This document shows positions 35,825 through 44,479 of a DNA stretch of 64,000 bases, piece after piece. A program made the position numbers and the translations under genes. Each line of letters begins with the position of its first letter. The stretch's first letter is position 1. Source of the stretch: Imbricaverruca yamaguchii (Eukaryota > Arthropoda > Thecostraca > Neoverrucidae); the NCBI GenBank assembly GCA_034440575.1, contig JAOTOL010001145.1, forward strand, positions 1-64,000, in the 5' to 3' direction. The notes beneath the pieces were generated by a model. It saw only the letters and a program-made list of their open reading frames with translations. It was not told where the DNA came from and did not search any database.

Positions 35825-36424
35825 TCACTGGTCGGGGTGACAATCCGGCCAGCTGTGACGTCGCTCCATGTGACGTCGCAGGTGAGACCTCAGCTCACCC
35901 GCAGTGGTTTCCGGCTCGCCACCGGCTGAGTCATCGCTCAGGCCGCCAGTCGCACCTGCAGAGGTGCTTGCGTTGTCAGCGGCGCTCGTCTGCGCCTCTC
36001 CGGTCATCTGGTCCTCAACGGCGCTCGGCAGCGCCGTTCCGGTCGTCGAGTCACAGGGGCCGTCTGCTCCGTGGTTGGTGACGCGGCCGCAAGCGTAGCA
36101 CCAGTCACCATAGTGACTGTACGTATGCGGCTTCTGACTGCGCGGTCCTGGCCGTCCCTTCGGTCCGTACCTTTCCATTGGTAGAGTCGCACCTGGGGCC
36201 ACCAGTCGATACAGAAGATCCTCTGGGAGGTATGCAGCCTCCTCCCAGGTCGCCTCTGATGGTGGGAATCCGTCCCACTCCACCAGGTACTCCATGTCAG
36301 TACTGCCTCGTCTGACAGCGAGCACGCGAGAGATCCCGAAGTCCATGTCGTCAGCGGCGGTGTCGGCGTGAGGTGGCGTGCTCCAGTCGGTGTCCTGTGG
36401 CAACTGGCGTGACCGTCTCGTCAC
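35825..36424 (-). CDS. Accessory ORF with chromodomain and zinc-knuckle-like motif
   Basis: A 199-codon reading frame in the -1 frame relative to env and overlapping its stop (GTGA, 36424-36421). A TGA lies three codons upstream of the GTG, so the ORF has no upstream ATG; the first ATG is codon 27 (36346), exactly where the conserved domain begins. Residues about 27-75 match a chromodomain: DFGISRVLAVRR, then EYLVEWDGFPPSEATWEEAA and a helix (EDLLYRLV). The F, W and F at the positions of the HP1 aromatic cage are all present, so methyl-lysine binding is plausible. Residues about 108-123 form C-x2-C-x5-H-x5-C, close to a zinc knuckle. The C-terminus is acidic/serine-rich and then basic (LRSHLRRHMERRH). 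Chromodomains in Gypsy elements normally sit at the integrase C-terminus and guide insertion. Expression would need splicing, reinitiation or a non-ATG start. The role is inferred, not shown. Confidence 0.75.
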   Translation of the reverse strand: MTRRSRQLPQDTDWSTPPHADTAADDMDFGISRVLAVRRGSTDMEYLVEWDGFPPSEATWEEAAYLPEDLLYRLVAPGATLPMERYGPKGRPGPRSQKPHTYSHYGDWCYACGRVTNHGADGPCDSTTGTALPSAVEDQMTGEAQTSAADNASTSAGATGGLSDDSAGGEPETTAGELRSHLRRHMERRHSWPDCHPDQ

Positions 36425-38265
36425 GCCCGATTGTCAGATCGTGTTGCCGCTGGCTCGTGGCCAGCGCGGATGACGATGATGTCTTCACCGAGCGGGAGGG
36501 GTTGGAGGGTTGAAGGTTGTGTTGCGGGACAGGCGGGAACAGAACTCTGTTTTCGTTTCAGAAGACAATACACGATAACACCTGTTGCAGCTACTAGCAC
36601 CAATACCACGGGAATGATCAAGGCCGCATGTCCTAATGCTACATGATAGCGGAGTCCACGTTTTGTCTGCAGGTGATAACTGAGGCGAGAGACCGGAATG
36701 TCGAGGTCGGGTAACATCAACAGGGCTGCCGTCTCGGGGCCGCTGTCGAGGCTAGGTAGGCGGGTTCGAATGGTCTGCTCTGTCAGCTCGACCAACTGGG
36801 CCAGCTGTGAGCGTAAGGAGTTCACTTGATTGACGTCCATAAGGGACGTTTTTGAGCTGGCCGTGGGAATTCGGAAATACTTTGAAAGGATCGAGCAGCC
36901 ATTGTCCAAGTGCACCAAATGTGCGGGGGTGGTCGTGGTGAATTCTGAGGTGCCATTGGCACAAACTATTTGAATGTTCACTGTTGATCCTGAAGTAATC
37001 AGCCAAAGATTTCGTTCTACTTCCAAAGCTGTCGGTGTACTTTTGAAAGACACGAGTGCCTTGCACTGCGTTTTGATTTCGTCGGTTTCGTGTAAGTACA
37101 AAGATTTCACACAGGACGCGGACGTCGCTGTGAATTTTTCTGCGCTGTGGAAATGGCAAAATGGTAGCTGTTGTCGCAAACATATGTCGATGTTTTCAGA
37201 TATCTCCATAAAACGGGTGTTGTCCTGGCTGATGGCAAAGAACCTTACGTTTCCTGTTTCAAATTTTGTCTCCAAAGACAAGTTTCGGCAAGGCAGGTTC
37301 GTATTGAAGATTTCAAACACGTTGAAGCGGTCCGGAATGGTTACAATAGGGATTGGCAGCGTCACGTAGGAACTGGAGTTCACGACGGTCAGTGAGGTAT
37401 GAATTATCCGGTAGTACTCCTCGTGTTTGTCGGCCCGGTAAGGTAAGGCTTTTCCGCGGGGTAAGGCATTGGCGACACTCGAAAGAATGCTAAGTAGTTG
37501 AGCTGGTTTGACCAAGGATCGAGGCAAGATGCCATGACCCAAAAGGCTAAGTTGCATCTGCAATTCCGAAAGTTGCGTGCCAGCCTGTTGAACGAAGGCT
37601 CGAGCGTTTTCAGTTACCTTTGTAACTTGGTTTTGAAGCGAAATGTAAGTTTCAAAGTTTTGCAGTGCAGTATGTTCCATATTGGAGACTTGGTAGGTCA
37701 GATTGTTCACCAAACGGCTGATCCGATTGATCGCCTCGCGGTTTGTTTGTATTTCCGCGTTAGTATGGTTCATGAGGGATACATTTTCTCCAAGGATGTG
37801 AACTATTTCGTCTTTTTCATTTTCCAAGGTATCAAGTCGGCTGAGGACGGCTTCAAGATCTGTGTCGGTAGCGGTACCGAACAAAAACGACAAGGCATTT
37901 CCAACGAAGGGTAGGACGGATCGCTTCGGTCTACGATTGTTCAGAATAATTGAATTGGCTGTCAGGATGGTAGCATCTAAATTTATCCTAAGTGTTTTCA
38001 AGTTATCGGTCAACTGCGATTTCACGTCGTCGGAGTACGGAAAATGCGGGTGGTCGGTGAGATACAGACGCATACGTTTTTCAAACACGTGTAACGTGTG
38101 GTTCAGGTCACTCAGCGAGGTTGGCACATCATACACATGAAGCGGTACATGTACATTCCAGATCTCGTGAGTTGAATATAAGACACCGCGTGGCAAAAAC
38201 AGAGTTCCGTAAGTGGTTTTAAGTACAAGGAAGAGTAGGATAGGAATGATTTCGACCACCGACAT
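36421..38265 (-). CDS. env: Envelope glycoprotein, class I fusion type (baculovirus F/errantivirus-like)
   Basis: A 614-residue ORF with an ATG at 38265. Residues 1-20 are a hydrophobic signal peptide. A furin-type site RRPKR lies at 111-115, immediately followed by a hydrophobic, glycine-containing fusion-peptide-like segment (116-130). This is the layout of the F-like envelopes of errantiviruses, which mediate membrane fusion. A heptad-rich region follows (about 135-245). There are many N-x-S/T sites. A transmembrane helix lies at about 555-582 (ALIIPVVLVLVAATGVIVYC) and a cytoplasmic tail of about 30 residues follows. The frame is intact. Retroviral envs are normally translated from a spliced RNA; no splice sites are asserted here. 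Its last codons overlap the chromodomain ORF. Confidence 0.9.
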   Translation of the reverse strand: MSVVEIIPILLFLVLKTTYGTLFLPRGVLYSTHEIWNVHVPLHVYDVPTSLSDLNHTLHVFEKRMRLYLTDHPHFPYSDDVKSQLTDNLKTLRINLDATILTANSIILNNRRPKRSVLPFVGNALSFLFGTATDTDLEAVLSRLDTLENEKDEIVHILGENVSLMNHTNAEIQTNREAINRISRLVNNLTYQVSNMEHTALQNFETYISLQNQVTKVTENARAFVQQAGTQLSELQMQLSLLGHGILPRSLVKPAQLLSILSSVANALPRGKALPYRADKHEEYYRIIHTSLTVVNSSSYVTLPIPIVTIPDRFNVFEIFNTNLPCRNLSLETKFETGNVRFFAISQDNTRFMEISENIDICLRQQLPFCHFHSAEKFTATSASCVKSLYLHETDEIKTQCKALVSFKSTPTALEVERNLWLITSGSTVNIQIVCANGTSEFTTTTPAHLVHLDNGCSILSKYFRIPTASSKTSLMDVNQVNSLRSQLAQLVELTEQTIRTRLPSLDSGPETAALLMLPDLDIPVSRLSYHLQTKRGLRYHVALGHAALIIPVVLVLVAATGVIVYCLLKRKQSSVPACPATQPSTLQPLPLGEDIIVIRAGHEPAATRSDNRA

Positions 38266-38518
38266 TCTGTAACATCAACGACTTGTGTCACACTAGACAT
38301 CAGGATAGGTGACGTCACAACGTCACATCAACATCATTATGCCCATAAGGGGTTCCTTCATGGTGGTGCTACACGCATCACATTAATGGCACCGGCTATC
38401 ATGCCTGAGGATGACGTACTCACGTCACCTGACGTGGCGTCACTGCGCCAACAATACAATTACACAATCACTAGAGGCGACTCACAGGTACACTTCAACA
38501 ATTCAACATTTCGGCTTT

Positions 38519-41500
38519 CTACTTAAGCAATGACTGGAACATCATCATTTGTAATTTCAGCTGCTTCATCATTGATTCATTTTGCATCTCCACAAAGCTC
38601 GCAAAGGCGCTAGCTTTATTAGGCGTGACGTCGACACGGTCGACATCAGCTTCGTAATCGGTGGAAGTAGCAGAGTCATCGTGAATTTGAAGTTTGCACG
38701 GAGGACGATCATCATCAGATGATTCCACCAAAGGTCGCTTTTCCGGGACTGGCCTCACTGGGTTTCCAGTCGAATCCTGCAAGCGTTTTGCTAATTCTGA
38801 AAGCGGAATTTCATCTTCCGACTCGCTAATCGGGGGCTTCGAACGTTTTGTTAATTGCGACTGCGAATTTTCAGGGTCTGAATCACTAGACGTGGGCAGT
38901 GGTCGTTTTAGGCGTTCTGCTAACTCTGATAGGGGTAGATTGTCTTCGGAATCGCTCGAAGAGGGGAGTGGTCTTTTGTTTCGTTGAACTAATTCCGAAA
39001 GTGGGGCATCGTCGTCAGACTCACTGGTCGACGGCAACGGCCTTTTGTTCCTCTGAACTGGTTCAGACAAAGGAATGTCCGGCTCAGTATCACTTGATAC
39101 CGGTGTTTGCTCAGCTGCATCCGCTGGCCAGGTGAGAGGTGCTCTTTCCGGCAGGTCAGACTCGACCGGAGGTGGTTGCACTGAACCCGGCATGGGCTCT
39201 GTGAACTCAGCGGTTTCATCATCCTTTGTTCTCGGCGGACTGCATACGTCCATGGGACAATCCTCACAGGGACTGTAATCGGGGCCGGCCTCGGCCCGTT
39301 TGGCTGACCTAGAAGGCTGCACTCGTTCAGGGGCTGTACGGTCTAACTTTGACGTTTTCTCCAGATATTTCTGGTTCACTGGCTCGTCTGAATCCTTGGT
39401 AGTTTCCCAGGCTGTGTTCGGGTCCGCTAGTCGCAGTTTCTGGACATGTACCAGTCGGGTCTTACCGGTGATCTGATTCCTAATAACATAATTTACTGGG
39501 CTAGTCTGCTTGATAATCCGAAAGTAAGGTTTCCAGGGGAGCGAGAATTTTGGCGACGTGCCAGGCTGTACGGTTGTGTCATAATAATATACGGGATCTC
39601 CAATTTTGAAGTTTCGTGGTTTGGCTTTTCGGTCAGCGTACTCTCGGTTCCTCTCATGGCTCTCGACAATGTGCATTTTCACGTGGCTGTAAGCTTCATG
39701 CAAATTGTTCAGCATTTTTGGGACATAGTCCTCCCCATAATATTTTACTTTTGGCTGGAGCAAATTGTCCAAAGGGAGAACGGGGTCTCTGCCATACAGT
39801 GTGAAGAAAGGCGAAATGGTTCCGGAGCTTCCAATATTTGCCGTTCGGTAGGCAGCCAGAGTTGCAGGTATTTTCGTATCCCAGTCATCTTGATTTTGGT
39901 TAATTGTTTTTGCCAATATGTCATTTTGGCACCGGTGATAACGTTCGCAACGCCCGTTAGATTGCGGTCTATACGCACTAGTTGTGATATGGCGAATGTT
40001 TAAGCACGTTTCCAATTCATCAACAACGGCATTTCTGAATTCGGATCCTAAGTCAGAGAGGATGACTCGTGGACATGAATGGCGTGGAATGATTTCTTCC
40101 ATGAGGATTTTTGCGACGGTGTGAGCGTCCTTTCGTGCTGTGCAAAAACTTTCAGGCCATGAAGAAAACAAGTCGATAATTGTTATGACGTAGCGGTTAC
40201 CTTTTTGTGTTTCTGGGTACGGTCCGCAAGTGTCAATAGCAATCATTTCAAAGGGATAGTGAGGTACTGGCATCTCCTGCATCGGGGCGGGTGCTGCCTT
40301 GGCCCTGCGTCCAGTGCAAGGCACGCAAGCCTTGAGGTAGGCCACTGTGTCTCTCCACATTCCGTTCCAGTAATATCTAAATTTAAGCCTTTCGTAAGTT
40401 TTTGCGAGTCCCATGTGCCCTGCAAAGAAACCTTCGTGCATCTCCTTCAATACTTCTTGTCTCAGACATTTAGGCACACATAGTTGTAAGCCTGGAAATG
40501 GTCCACAGCGAGGTCCGTCGCTGACTTTGTAGATGAGTCTGTCCAACTCCATATAATGCAAAACGATGTCTCGATAATCTGCGTTATTTTTGTCATTCAT
40601 GATTTTTCGAATATTTGCTATGTCCTCATCAACCTTTTGAAGCTCCTCTATGTTTTCCCATTTCACCATTACATCCTTAAACTTTTCCTCTCTGCTCAAT
40701 TCTTCCTCGGGTTTTCTGAATTCAGTGTTCCTAAAGTCGCCTATTGGAACATGATCAGTGTCGATTACGTTTACTTTTTGTTCGGTTTCACTCATTCTGC
40801 TAAGATGATCTGCTACTACATTTTTGGTTCCTTTGATATATACCACTTCACAGTTGTGCTCTGAAAGCATGATCGCCCACCTCTGAACCATTGGGTTCTT
40901 CATTTCTGACAGGTTCAGGAACGTCAACGGACGGTGGTCAGTCAAAATGGTGAATTTCGATCCTAACAAATATTGGCGTAATTTCTGAACAGACCAGACC
41001 GTTGCGAAGGCCTCGCGGAGGATCACTGGCCACTTTTGTTGAGTTTCGTTCAACTGTTTCGATAAGTACTGTATTACTCGTTCGTTTCCATCATGTTCCT
41101 GTACCAAAACTGCTCCAACAGCTGTCTGTGAGGCGTCCGTATATAATTTGTAGTCTTTCGTGATGTTAGGGTACGCCAGCACTGGCGCAGACGCTAGTTT
41201 TTGTTTTAATGTTGCAAACGCATTTTCGCAATCATCTGTCCAGGCGAATATGGCATGTTTCTTTGTCAGGTTAATCAATGGCGCGGCAATTTGGCTAAAT
41301 CCTGGAATGAAGCGTCGGTAGTATGAACACATACCGATGAATGAGCGGACTCCCTTGACATTAATCGGGGCTGCCATATGCTGAATGGCTTCAACTTTCT
41401 CAGGGTTTGGCTCGATGCCAGAAGCGGACACTACGTGTCCCAAGTACTGCACTTTTTCTTTCAAGAAGTCGCATTTAGAAAGCTTCAACTTCAGCTTTGC

Positions 41501-41932
41501 TTTGCGTAGTCGGCGAAAAACTTCTTCGAGATGAGCCAAATGTTCGTCAAACGTTTTTGAGTATACTATGATGTCATCGATGTAGGCAGTTGCAAACTGA
41601 TTTTGAATTCCAGACAACACCTTATTCATTAATTCCATGAACTTGGATGGGGCGTTACAGATGCCAAATGGCATTTTGCGAAAGTTCCACAGGCCTAGAA
41701 AACACGTGAATGCTGTTTTTGGGATGCTCTCCTCTGACATCGGAATTTGCCAATAACCAGCTTTCAAGTCCAAAGACGAAAAGAACTTCGCACCTCCCAA
41801 AGAGGCAAGGATGTCCTCAATGAGGGGGAGTGGGTAGCTGTTTTTCTTGGTCACCTTGTTTAATTTTCTGAAGTCTATTGCGAAACGGTTGCTTCCATCT
41901 TTTTGCGAACAATTACTATCGGAGCCGCCCAT
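38519..41932 (-). CDS. pol: Pol polyprotein: reverse transcriptase, RNase H, integrase, repeat-rich tail
   Basis: An 1137-codon frame that begins inside the RT domain, in the -1 frame relative to the protease ORF, with 58 nt of overlap. RT: FDLK-type region (SSLDLKAGYWQ, 52-62) and catalytic YIDD at 117-120. RNase H: D265 (YTDAS), E307, D332 (TDHRP) and D375. Integrase: an HHCC zinc site (H499, H506, C536, C539) and a DD35E core (D567, D627, E663). A GPY/F-like region follows (about 810-870) and there is no chromodomain. Residues about 954-1053 are four imperfect repeats around PLSEL..R.KRPLP followed by serine/acidic runs, an unusual tail that ends in a coiled-coil-like segment. The first 90-odd residues of RT lie in the upstream ORF. 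I describe the break and do not join the frames. Confidence 0.92.
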   Translation of the reverse strand: MGGSDSNCSQKDGSNRFAIDFRKLNKVTKKNSYPLPLIEDILASLGGAKFFSSLDLKAGYWQIPMSEESIPKTAFTCFLGLWNFRKMPFGICNAPSKFMELMNKVLSGIQNQFATAYIDDIIVYSKTFDEHLAHLEEVFRRLRKAKLKLKLSKCDFLKEKVQYLGHVVSASGIEPNPEKVEAIQHMAAPINVKGVRSFIGMCSYYRRFIPGFSQIAAPLINLTKKHAIFAWTDDCENAFATLKQKLASAPVLAYPNITKDYKLYTDASQTAVGAVLVQEHDGNERVIQYLSKQLNETQQKWPVILREAFATVWSVQKLRQYLLGSKFTILTDHRPLTFLNLSEMKNPMVQRWAIMLSEHNCEVVYIKGTKNVVADHLSRMSETEQKVNVIDTDHVPIGDFRNTEFRKPEEELSREEKFKDVMVKWENIEELQKVDEDIANIRKIMNDKNNADYRDIVLHYMELDRLIYKVSDGPRCGPFPGLQLCVPKCLRQEVLKEMHEGFFAGHMGLAKTYERLKFRYYWNGMWRDTVAYLKACVPCTGRRAKAAPAPMQEMPVPHYPFEMIAIDTCGPYPETQKGNRYVITIIDLFSSWPESFCTARKDAHTVAKILMEEIIPRHSCPRVILSDLGSEFRNAVVDELETCLNIRHITTSAYRPQSNGRCERYHRCQNDILAKTINQNQDDWDTKIPATLAAYRTANIGSSGTISPFFTLYGRDPVLPLDNLLQPKVKYYGEDYVPKMLNNLHEAYSHVKMHIVESHERNREYADRKAKPRNFKIGDPVYYYDTTVQPGTSPKFSLPWKPYFRIIKQTSPVNYVIRNQITGKTRLVHVQKLRLADPNTAWETTKDSDEPVNQKYLEKTSKLDRTAPERVQPSRSAKRAEAGPDYSPCEDCPMDVCSPPRTKDDETAEFTEPMPGSVQPPPVESDLPERAPLTWPADAAEQTPVSSDTEPDIPLSEPVQRNKRPLPSTSESDDDAPLSELVQRNKRPLPSSSDSEDNLPLSELAERLKRPLPTSSDSDPENSQSQLTKRSKPPISESEDEIPLSELAKRLQDSTGNPVRPVPEKRPLVESSDDDRPPCKLQIHDDSATSTDYEADVDRVDVTPNKASAFASFVEMQNESMMKQLKLQMMMFQSLLK

Positions 41933-43110
41933 GGGCTGTCTGATTCTTCAATGATACCGGCTTCTAGCATTACTTTAATTTGATCTTCAACATATTTTCG
42001 CTGAGAGAATGGCGTTTTGTAAGGAGCTTGTCGGATCGGTGGGTTATCTCCAGTGTCAATGTCCATTTTGATGACATCAGTCGTTCCCAAATCTGCGTCA
42101 GTCGCGGCAAATAAGTCAGTGTTAGCACGTAGCAGCTGTTCCAGTCTGTCTTTGTCAGTGCCAGTCAGGTGAGTCAGTTTGGCTTGCTCGAGTGGGTCAG
42201 AGGGTGCGGTTGGCGGTGTCAAGTCAATGTCTTGGGACAAGTCAACAAGGTTTTCCAAATCCGAGTCGGCTATAGTCTCAGCGAATGCTATTACCTGCTC
42301 TGGGTACAAGGTAAAGTCTCTCGTAGTGGTATTCACAATTCGTATCGGTAGGCGTTTATGTCGGTCCGGTTTGGCTACCACTTCGGCTATGAACAAGCCG
42401 GGCTCCTCAGAAATTAGTGGGATGTTGTCCAGTGACCGCACATAACAAGTCTGTTCCACTAATTGCACTCTGTTCACAGCTGCCGGACACTCCACGACCG
42501 TGTTGGCCGGGATATGTATGCGTCCTTTGATTCTGACCAGTGAGCTCGCCTGCTCACTGGTCTGTCGCTGTGGTCTCAGTGGCACCATGTTGCCTTCAAT
42601 GCACAAAGCCTTTTTCTCAAAGTCCAATTTTGCTCCAAACTTCGTCAAAAAATCATTTCCCAACATGCATTCCTGTTTCAGGTCCTCCACAATCTGAAAT
42701 TCGAACGGTTTCCGGAATTTGCTCATCTCAACCATGAAGGTTCCGACTCCAATGTTTTTGAGGCGATGTCCACTGGCGGATATCAGTGGAATACAGTCTC
42801 GTCGGTCGTCTGAAAATTTCACGATGTTTTTCTCGGCGATTTTGTCAAAGAACTTTCTCGAAATCAATGATATATCGGCCCCAGTGTCCACTAGCGTATA
42901 AGCTTTTTGGTTGCCTATGCGTAGCCACGCCATAGGTGTATTCACCTTGATGCGAACTTGTTGGACACGGGCCAGTTTTTGTTTACGTTTTTCTGGATCT
43001 CGTTTCCATCTGATATTTTTCCTTTCCTTCCTCTGTGGTTCCTGTTTTTGTTTCTGTTTATTTTCAGCTCCATTGTGGTGGTCATTCACAACGGAGCTTT
43101 TTAGTTTCCC
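41875..43110 (-). CDS. pro: Protease ORF (aspartic protease plus start of RT), reached by -1 frameshift from gag
   Basis: The frame opens at the gag-end heptamer; the first convenient start codon is a GTG at 43089, but it is expected to be made as a gag fusion. A basic, glutamine-rich linker precedes a retropepsin domain. The active site LVDTGADISLIS is at residues about 66-77 (counted from 43089), with a hydrophobic CMLGNDFL block near 140-147. About 200 residues later the frame enters RT (SPWAAPIVIVRKK) and then stops at 41875. The stop falls within RT, not between domains, so the C-terminal end is best explained by a frame-disrupting indel or a sequencing/assembly error in an A-run near 41896-41902. 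Confidence 0.88.
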   Translation of the reverse strand, partial: GKLKSSVVNDHHNGAENKQKQKQEPQRKERKNIRWKRDPEKRKQKLARVQQVRIKVNTPMAWLRIGNQKAYTLVDTGADISLISRKFFDKIAEKNIVKFSDDRRDCIPLISASGHRLKNIGVGTFMVEMSKFRKPFEFQIVEDLKQECMLGNDFLTKFGAKLDFEKKALCIEGNMVPLRPQRQTSEQASSLVRIKGRIHIPANTVVECPAAVNRVQLVEQTCYVRSLDNIPLISEEPGLFIAEVVAKPDRHKRLPIRIVNTTTRDFTLYPEQVIAFAETIADSDLENLVDLSQDIDLTPPTAPSDPLEQAKLTHLTGTDKDRLEQLLRANTDLFAATDADLGTTDVIKMDIDTGDNPPIRQAPYKTPFSQRKYVEDQIKVMLEAGIIEESDSPWAAPIVIVRKKMEATVSQ

Positions 43111-44099
43111 GCCTGTCTAGGGGGATTTGGGCCGGAGCGGCACTGCCGACCTATGTGACCAATTTGGTCGCACCGCACACAAATGGGTCTGCCGTCGGAA
43201 GTCCAACGGTAGGCTGGGTTTGGTGGTGCTCTCCACATGCTAGGTCCCATGGGGGGTCGTGGCCTAGGGGGTCCATAGTGGGGTCCAGAGGGGTAGTTTC
43301 GCGGCGGTCGGGAGAAACGTTGTGATGGGCTAAATACTCGGGGTCCAGGCTGAGGATGGCTGTTACTGGAATGTTTCACTGTCTCTGGTTCTTTCGCTAA
43401 TTTTTCCACTGATTGGCCTATCGCCAACACAAGTTTCTCCAATTTGTCTATCCTGTCGTCTCCTTTTTCCACATGACTCTCATCAACTTCCATTGGTTCC
43501 TCTTTCTGGACACCTCTACACAACTCAATAACCCTGTTTACTTTCTGCTCCCTTACTGCAAATTGGATGGCATCCTCCAGAGTTCGGAACTGTTGCCTGT
43601 ATAGTTTATTTGCTAACGAGCTACTATGCACGCCTCTATTGAAAACGTCTATCAAAATGTCCTGAGTGGTTGGATTTGCCAAGTCCGTGTACGCTTCACG
43701 TGCCAGGGCGAGCAGTCTCTCTCCAAAATTTTGCACCAGTTCGCCATGATGTTGTTTCATCTTTCTCAGACTCTCCTGAGAACATTTTTGGTCCGAAAGG
43801 TCCGAGTATCTCTCTCGCATCGTCTGTTTAATTTGTGCCCACGTCATAGTTCGTTGTTGACTGAGTACGCGTTGCAGGAATTCGGCTGCAGGTCCAGAAA
43901 GCGTTTTCATGCAAATAATTTGCATATATTCTTCATCCATACTAAAACTGATGCGGTCCAATTGGCGAATCCAATCGCACAGTTTATTATGACTCTCCCC
44001 AGAAAAAGGTTTGATATTTTGCGTCATGCCTTGTGCCCTCATTTCCAACCGAATTTTGTTGAAGCTGTCCGCCAGTCTGTCAAAGGTGATTTCAGTCAT
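43101..44099 (-). CDS. gag: Gag capsid/nucleocapsid protein
   Basis: A 332-residue ORF with an ATG at 44099. The N-terminal two thirds resemble a Retrotrans_gag capsid domain (helical, with IKPFSGE, W..IKQTMRERY and FRTLEDAIQFAVREQ segments). A proline/arginine-rich region (about 250-300) leads to one CCHC zinc knuckle, C307-x2-C310-x4-H315-x4-C320. It packages element RNA into virus-like particles. The stop codon directly follows a slippery heptamer that links gag to protease. The frame is intact. Confidence 0.92.
   Translation of the reverse strand: MTEITFDRLADSFNKIRLEMRAQGMTQNIKPFSGESHNKLCDWIRQLDRISFSMDEEYMQIICMKTLSGPAAEFLQRVLSQQRTMTWAQIKQTMRERYSDLSDQKCSQESLRKMKQHHGELVQNFGERLLALAREAYTDLANPTTQDILIDVFNRGVHSSSLANKLYRQQFRTLEDAIQFAVREQKVNRVIELCRGVQKEEPMEVDESHVEKGDDRIDKLEKLVLAIGQSVEKLAKEPETVKHSSNSHPQPGPRVFSPSQRFSRPPRNYPSGPHYGPPRPRPPMGPSMWRAPPNPAYRWTSDGRPICVRCDQIGHIGRQCRSGPNPPRQAGN
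43104..43110 (-). promoter_or_regulatory. -1 ribosomal frameshift site GGGAAAC at the gag stop
   Basis: On the - strand the last gag codons are GCG GGA AAC TAA, so G-GGA-AAC sits in the X-XXY-YYZ register used by retroviral -1 sites and abuts the stop. The downstream protease frame is the -1 frame and is open from this point. A pseudoknot was not searched for. Confidence 0.8.
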
Positions 44100-44479
44100 G
44101 TTTAATTACGTTACGTTTTACTTTTATTTTTCACAAAATTTTTTACTCCCAAAATTTCGAGATTTTCGCTCACCTTGTGGAGAATTAAATGTTTCAAGTT
44201 TAGTTCCAAGTTCACACGATAAATCACACGTACAATATTCGGCACACAGCAGGTATACGACACGATTATGCAATTTTTAACAGTTCTATTCGTGGTCGAA
44301 AATCGGAGGCGGTATTTTTGGAAGGATTTTGGGATATTGCTCGGACTTACTTAATGGTGCGGAAGACTTATTCCCTTCCCCGTCCGTGCTGAATGGCGCG
44401 TTGAAGTTCTGCGTTGTTGACGAAGTCCACCAGTTGAATCCGCAGTCACCAGTCGAATCCGGGTCACTCAGGTACCAGT
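44100..44479 (-). other. 5' leader with uncertain primer-binding site
   Basis: In element sense the LTR is followed by AC and then TGGTACCTGAGTGACCCG, which starts with the TGG expected of a tRNA primer-binding site. The next bases contain two imperfect copies of a block ending GGATTC(G/A)ACTGG, at about 44440-44478. Which tRNA is used is not clear. No ORF. Confidence 0.45.
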
